Origin: Morchella semilibera
Taxonomy: Eukaryota > Ascomycota > Pezizomycetes > Pezizales > Morchellaceae
NCBI GenBank assembly: GCA_009192285.1
Contig: CM018610.1
Location: 544,751-608,750 of the forward strand
Direction of reading: 5' to 3'
DNA length: 64,000 bases
A model generated the notes under the pieces. That model saw nothing but the letters and a program-made list of their open reading frames with translations, did no database searches and was not told the DNA's origin. Made by a program: the position numbers and the translations under genes. This document shows, piece by piece, positions 61,108 to 64,000 of this stretch (its first letter is position 1; each line of letters starts with the position of its first letter).

Positions 61108-62793
61108 CATATATGAAGTATCAATCAATCAATCAATCAACCAATCAATCAATCGTTCAGCAACCTTTTTGTTGGTAGAGAACACGAGTGATATTCCATG
61201 ATGAACTTCCAAACGGCATGATCATGAAACCTTCGGAGAACACAACCTTATAATAGCTTGGGGGGGGAGGGGTCCTCGAGGAGTACTATCTTAGTGAAAG
61301 TTATAGATCATGATCCGGATGTAGAGGCATTTCGAGTCATTCCCACTCTTAGAGGGTAGTAAATATAATCAACTCTGATCACCCTCCATCCGCAACGACA
61401 AGGCCAGCTAGAAGAATATATGTACAGCATACCGCCGAAATTGCAGTAGAGTACGTACAATCTTCCTGAATCTGCGCTAGTCTCCGTAGTTCGTTTATCT
61501 CTTTTTCTAGCCGAATGTCAAAAGCCAGATCTTTTTTCTTATCAATTTAAAACAGTGTAGGTCGTGCGGCGTGGGTCTTTAGGGGATCGGATTTCTTTAG
61601 CTATCGCTTCTTTCTGCCCTGGATCAATGATAGGAACAACACCATTCCCGTCCCGCAGCAAACACGGGGAGTTAGAAATATCTGACAGCGTCTGATGAGA
61701 GGCAGATATCCGGACATCTAGAACCCCCCTCCCCACCTTAGTTAGGGCTGCCCCCACTATCCCCGTCTTTCTGCGGGCGGTGCGCTCCGTTTGCTATAAG
61801 AAACCCATACTAGTTCTGCAAAATGTATAAAAGAAAAGGAAGAAAAAAAGTTAGTCCACCAGGGGTAGGGATAGAACCCACCCCCATGCGCGGCTGCGGA
61901 ACCTCTCCTCCACGACCACCCCATTTCCTTCACCACCACAACCACTAGACCACAGCCTCTCAACGCATGTTAGTAGCAACCATCTTTGCTCCTTTAACCC
62001 CACATATTCGGGGAAAAGTAATGACGGACTCAACCCGACCTGGAGCGTACAATTCAGACCGGCAGCGTACAGCCTAGGCCACATTCGTATAACCTGGCCC
62101 GATGGCGTACAATCCCTCCCGGGGCGGAATAAGAGGATGTATATGTAGTATATGCATGTATGTATAACCAACGAGACCTAGCAAGTAAAATCTAAAAAAC
62201 TTTGGGTATTTACATGGTATGCAGGAATGTGACCATAAGGGGATTTTGGTACCAAACTCTTGTCCCTCGCAAGGTTTATGTCATTCACCAAGAAAGACTA
62301 CTAGTTCTATCGTCCACAGAACTGGGGAAAACCAAAGCAACCCACCCGACCCAGCCTAGTAGTGGTATGTCAGGCCTGAAATTTGTATGCAATGACCTAA
62401 CCCCCAGTCTGACACGCTACCTGGCCAGGGGAATTCATATGTATGGCGGTAAAGTAGAGTACACACATCAGTAAAAGAGGGCTAGCCCTCTTCACAGCGG
62501 TATCCAAGAAGGAAAGTCAACAGAAATACTTAATATGTAGAGAATTCTACTCATGTAGTGGAAAGCAAAACCCCTAACCAACATGGATGCTCAACGAAAC
62601 ACAACACTATCTCTATCTGCCGTATGCTATATTTGTTACTTCCCTCGAACCTCTTCGTGCCAAACACCCGCCACTGATTTAGCTTGTAGACCGCTTACTG
62701 TTCACCGAACCCACTCACGGACGCCTAAAGAGCGATATGCTACCTACAACCTACTACACATTGAAAGGGCAAAAAAAGAGGAAGAGGAGTAGA
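61108..62793. other. Intergenic with tRNA-like Pol III unit
   Basis: A (TCAA)n run lies at about 61118-61155, a G run near 61261-61272, and the tRNA-like unit at 61842-61965. Otherwise I see nothing of note. Confidence 0.45.
61842..61965 (-). ncRNA. tRNA-like Pol III unit (A box, B box, T-run terminator)
   Basis: On the minus strand, A-box-like TGGTCTAGTGGT (61952-61941) is followed by B-box GGTTCTATCCC (61879-61869), with the T stem GUGGG/CCUAC pairing, and a T7 run (61848-61842) ends the unit. The A-to-B spacing of about 60 bp is longer than in a plain tRNA, and acceptor strands do not pair. It may be an intron-containing or degenerate tRNA, or the head of a tRNA-derived SINE. Confidence 0.4.
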
Positions 62794-62910
62794 GTTCGGT
62801 ACCCAGGATTCCCGCATGGTCACCCACTGCAGTACTAACTAGGCGATACGGCGCTTATGCACGGCAGAGCGGACGGGATGCCCAATTTTCGCCGTTCTAT
62901 GACCGAACAC
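62794..62910 (-). rRNA. 5S ribosomal RNA
   Basis: 117 bp with the terminal stem GUUCGGU/ACCGAAC, the conserved GGGCATCCCGTCCGCTCTGCC box, TTAGTACTGCAGTGGGTGACC and CATGCGGGAATCCTGGGTAC, as in ascomycete 5S rRNA. It carries the internal A and C control boxes for TFIIIA/TFIIIC. A T7 terminator lies about 20 nt past the 3' end on the minus strand. Dispersed single 5S genes are normal in Pezizomycotina. Confidence 0.93.
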
Positions 62911-64000
62911 ATGGTTGATATCAGTTAATGGATCTTTGTATGGGCATCTTTTATGTTACGAGCATTTGGACACGAACTGCTGGGGTCCTTTCCCCCAGGA
63001 GGATGTATGTTGTATGTGGCCGCCTTTAGCAGTATAAAATTAAAACCATTATCGGAATTAAGGGAAAGGGGGCCGATATCACTCTAATTTGATATTAATT
63101 GCTGGGCCAAAAGCTTTTTCGGGTCATACTTTACTACATAGTATTAAAATTTAGAGGTGACCAAGTGGGCCGGGTTGGGCTTGATCAAGAGAACTTCTGA
63201 GAGGATTGGGACAAAACAAGCCTCAACGGCTTTGAAGCTCTGGGTCGAGCTGGTGGTGTACGTGGGGAGGTCGATAATTGAGAGTACTTGGGTGTTTAAT
63301 CTGACCGCTATGGAGTACCTTATATGGCCATATAAGAGTGCAGTTGATCACATACTAGATAAGTAAGCCAGGGAAAAGCCTTAGACACCTTGACTGGCTA
63401 TGGGCAGCGGCTGCGCATCCGGAAGCAGCCTTTTGTAATTTGAATAAGATATAGTAGATAATACTCGTTAAGTATTCAATCAACATTGAGCACAGGAGAG
63501 GCATCCTAAATACCTATAAGACAATCACATATAATTTAAGTATGTGTGCCAGACACATACATAGTCCTAGGCGCAACACCCAGCACAACACAACCGTGAG
63601 ATGTTTGGGCGAGTGATATCTCATGATTAGTCGGTCCATTCGACGGGCGAATTTTGTCAAAACACGCGACCTAGTCCGCGGGGCCTCTAGACCCGGCAAA
63701 TGAGTAATGAATTAAACTCCACCGCTGACCTTTAGCCATAGATGTCCGCCAGAGCGGCTATCATGAGGGCAATGTTTTCGGGACAACCCCCGCCGGCGGA
63801 AGGCATCCATAGCTAGCCCTGGTCTGGTTAGTATATAAAAGGTCATGTCCCCAGACAGGTCCGTCCTATGATGGCACGTTCTTGACCCGCCATTGATTAG
63901 GGAATGTACGGAGGGTATGGAAACGATCAGACGGCAGGTTTCTGACTTCTGGTCTCCGTCCCACCCGGTAGCGCCGACTCAACCACTCGCTGTACTGCCA
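62911..64000. other. Intergenic, no gene recognised
   Basis: No open frame with domain content and no RNA gene are evident up to the window edge. Confidence 0.45.

Noticed and set aside
1-64000. CRISPR arrays, operons, ribosome binding sites, integrases
   Set aside because: The sequence is eukaryotic; no regularly spaced short repeats and no prokaryotic gene layout were seen.
1-64000. Secondary-metabolite or large retrotransposon clusters
   Set aside because: No polyketide or peptide synthase, reverse transcriptase or integrase motifs were found in any frame examined.

Overview
This is nuclear DNA of a filamentous ascomycete (Pezizomycotina). The signs are intron-rich genes with 50-125 bp GT-AG introns, a Zn2Cys6 fungal transcription factor, fungal-only families (DUF3074, fungal NACHT proteins, MFS sugar porters), TTAGGG-type telomere-like motifs, and 5S rRNA genes dispersed singly rather than in the rDNA repeat. 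Gene density is low (ten protein genes in 64 kb). The intergenic DNA is long and full of homopolymer tracts, hairpins and small transposon derivatives, which would suit a Pezizomycetes-like genome, but the sequence does not settle the species.

Layout: 1-1195 is tandem repeats and a fold-back element. 1196-4865 (-) is a nine-exon NACHT/NLR-like gene with C-terminal C2H2 fingers, divergent from 5115-8530 (+), an eleven-exon Rad5/HLTF-type SNF2 ATPase with a RING-like insert. 11454-14429 (-) is a Zn2Cys6 transcription factor. 21416-25258 (+) is a PMC1-type Ca2+ P-type ATPase. 31108-32976 (+) is an MFS sugar transporter with a GC-AG intron. 34766-36831 (-) is a DUF3074 START-like protein. 38893-41621 (-) is a YicI-like GH31 alpha-xylosidase, divergent from 42866-44789 (+), a second MFS sugar transporter. 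48923-50118 (-) is a small tyrosine phosphatase and 53844-56012 (+) a ferric reductase-type flavocytochrome. RNA genes are three 5S-type copies (45841, 46486, 62794, all -) and a tRNA-Arg(UCU) at 58438-58516 (-).

For every protein gene I joined exons by hand, and each joined reading frame is an exact multiple of three with a single terminal stop, so all ten appear intact. Two functional pairings stand out. The alpha-xylosidase and sugar transporter share a 1.2 kb divergent promoter with two XlnR-type GGCTAAA sites and look like an intracellular xyloglucan-oligosaccharide (isoprimeverose) uptake and cleavage unit. The NLR-like gene and the SNF2/RING gene share a 249 bp promoter with a tandem octamer.

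Mobile DNA includes two copies of a 113 bp TA-flanked MITE, a 391 bp hAT-like element with a perfect 8 bp target duplication, and hairpin elements. The strongest unexplained signal is the palindrome TACATGTA: I count 29 copies in 64 kb, about 25 times chance, all outside exons.
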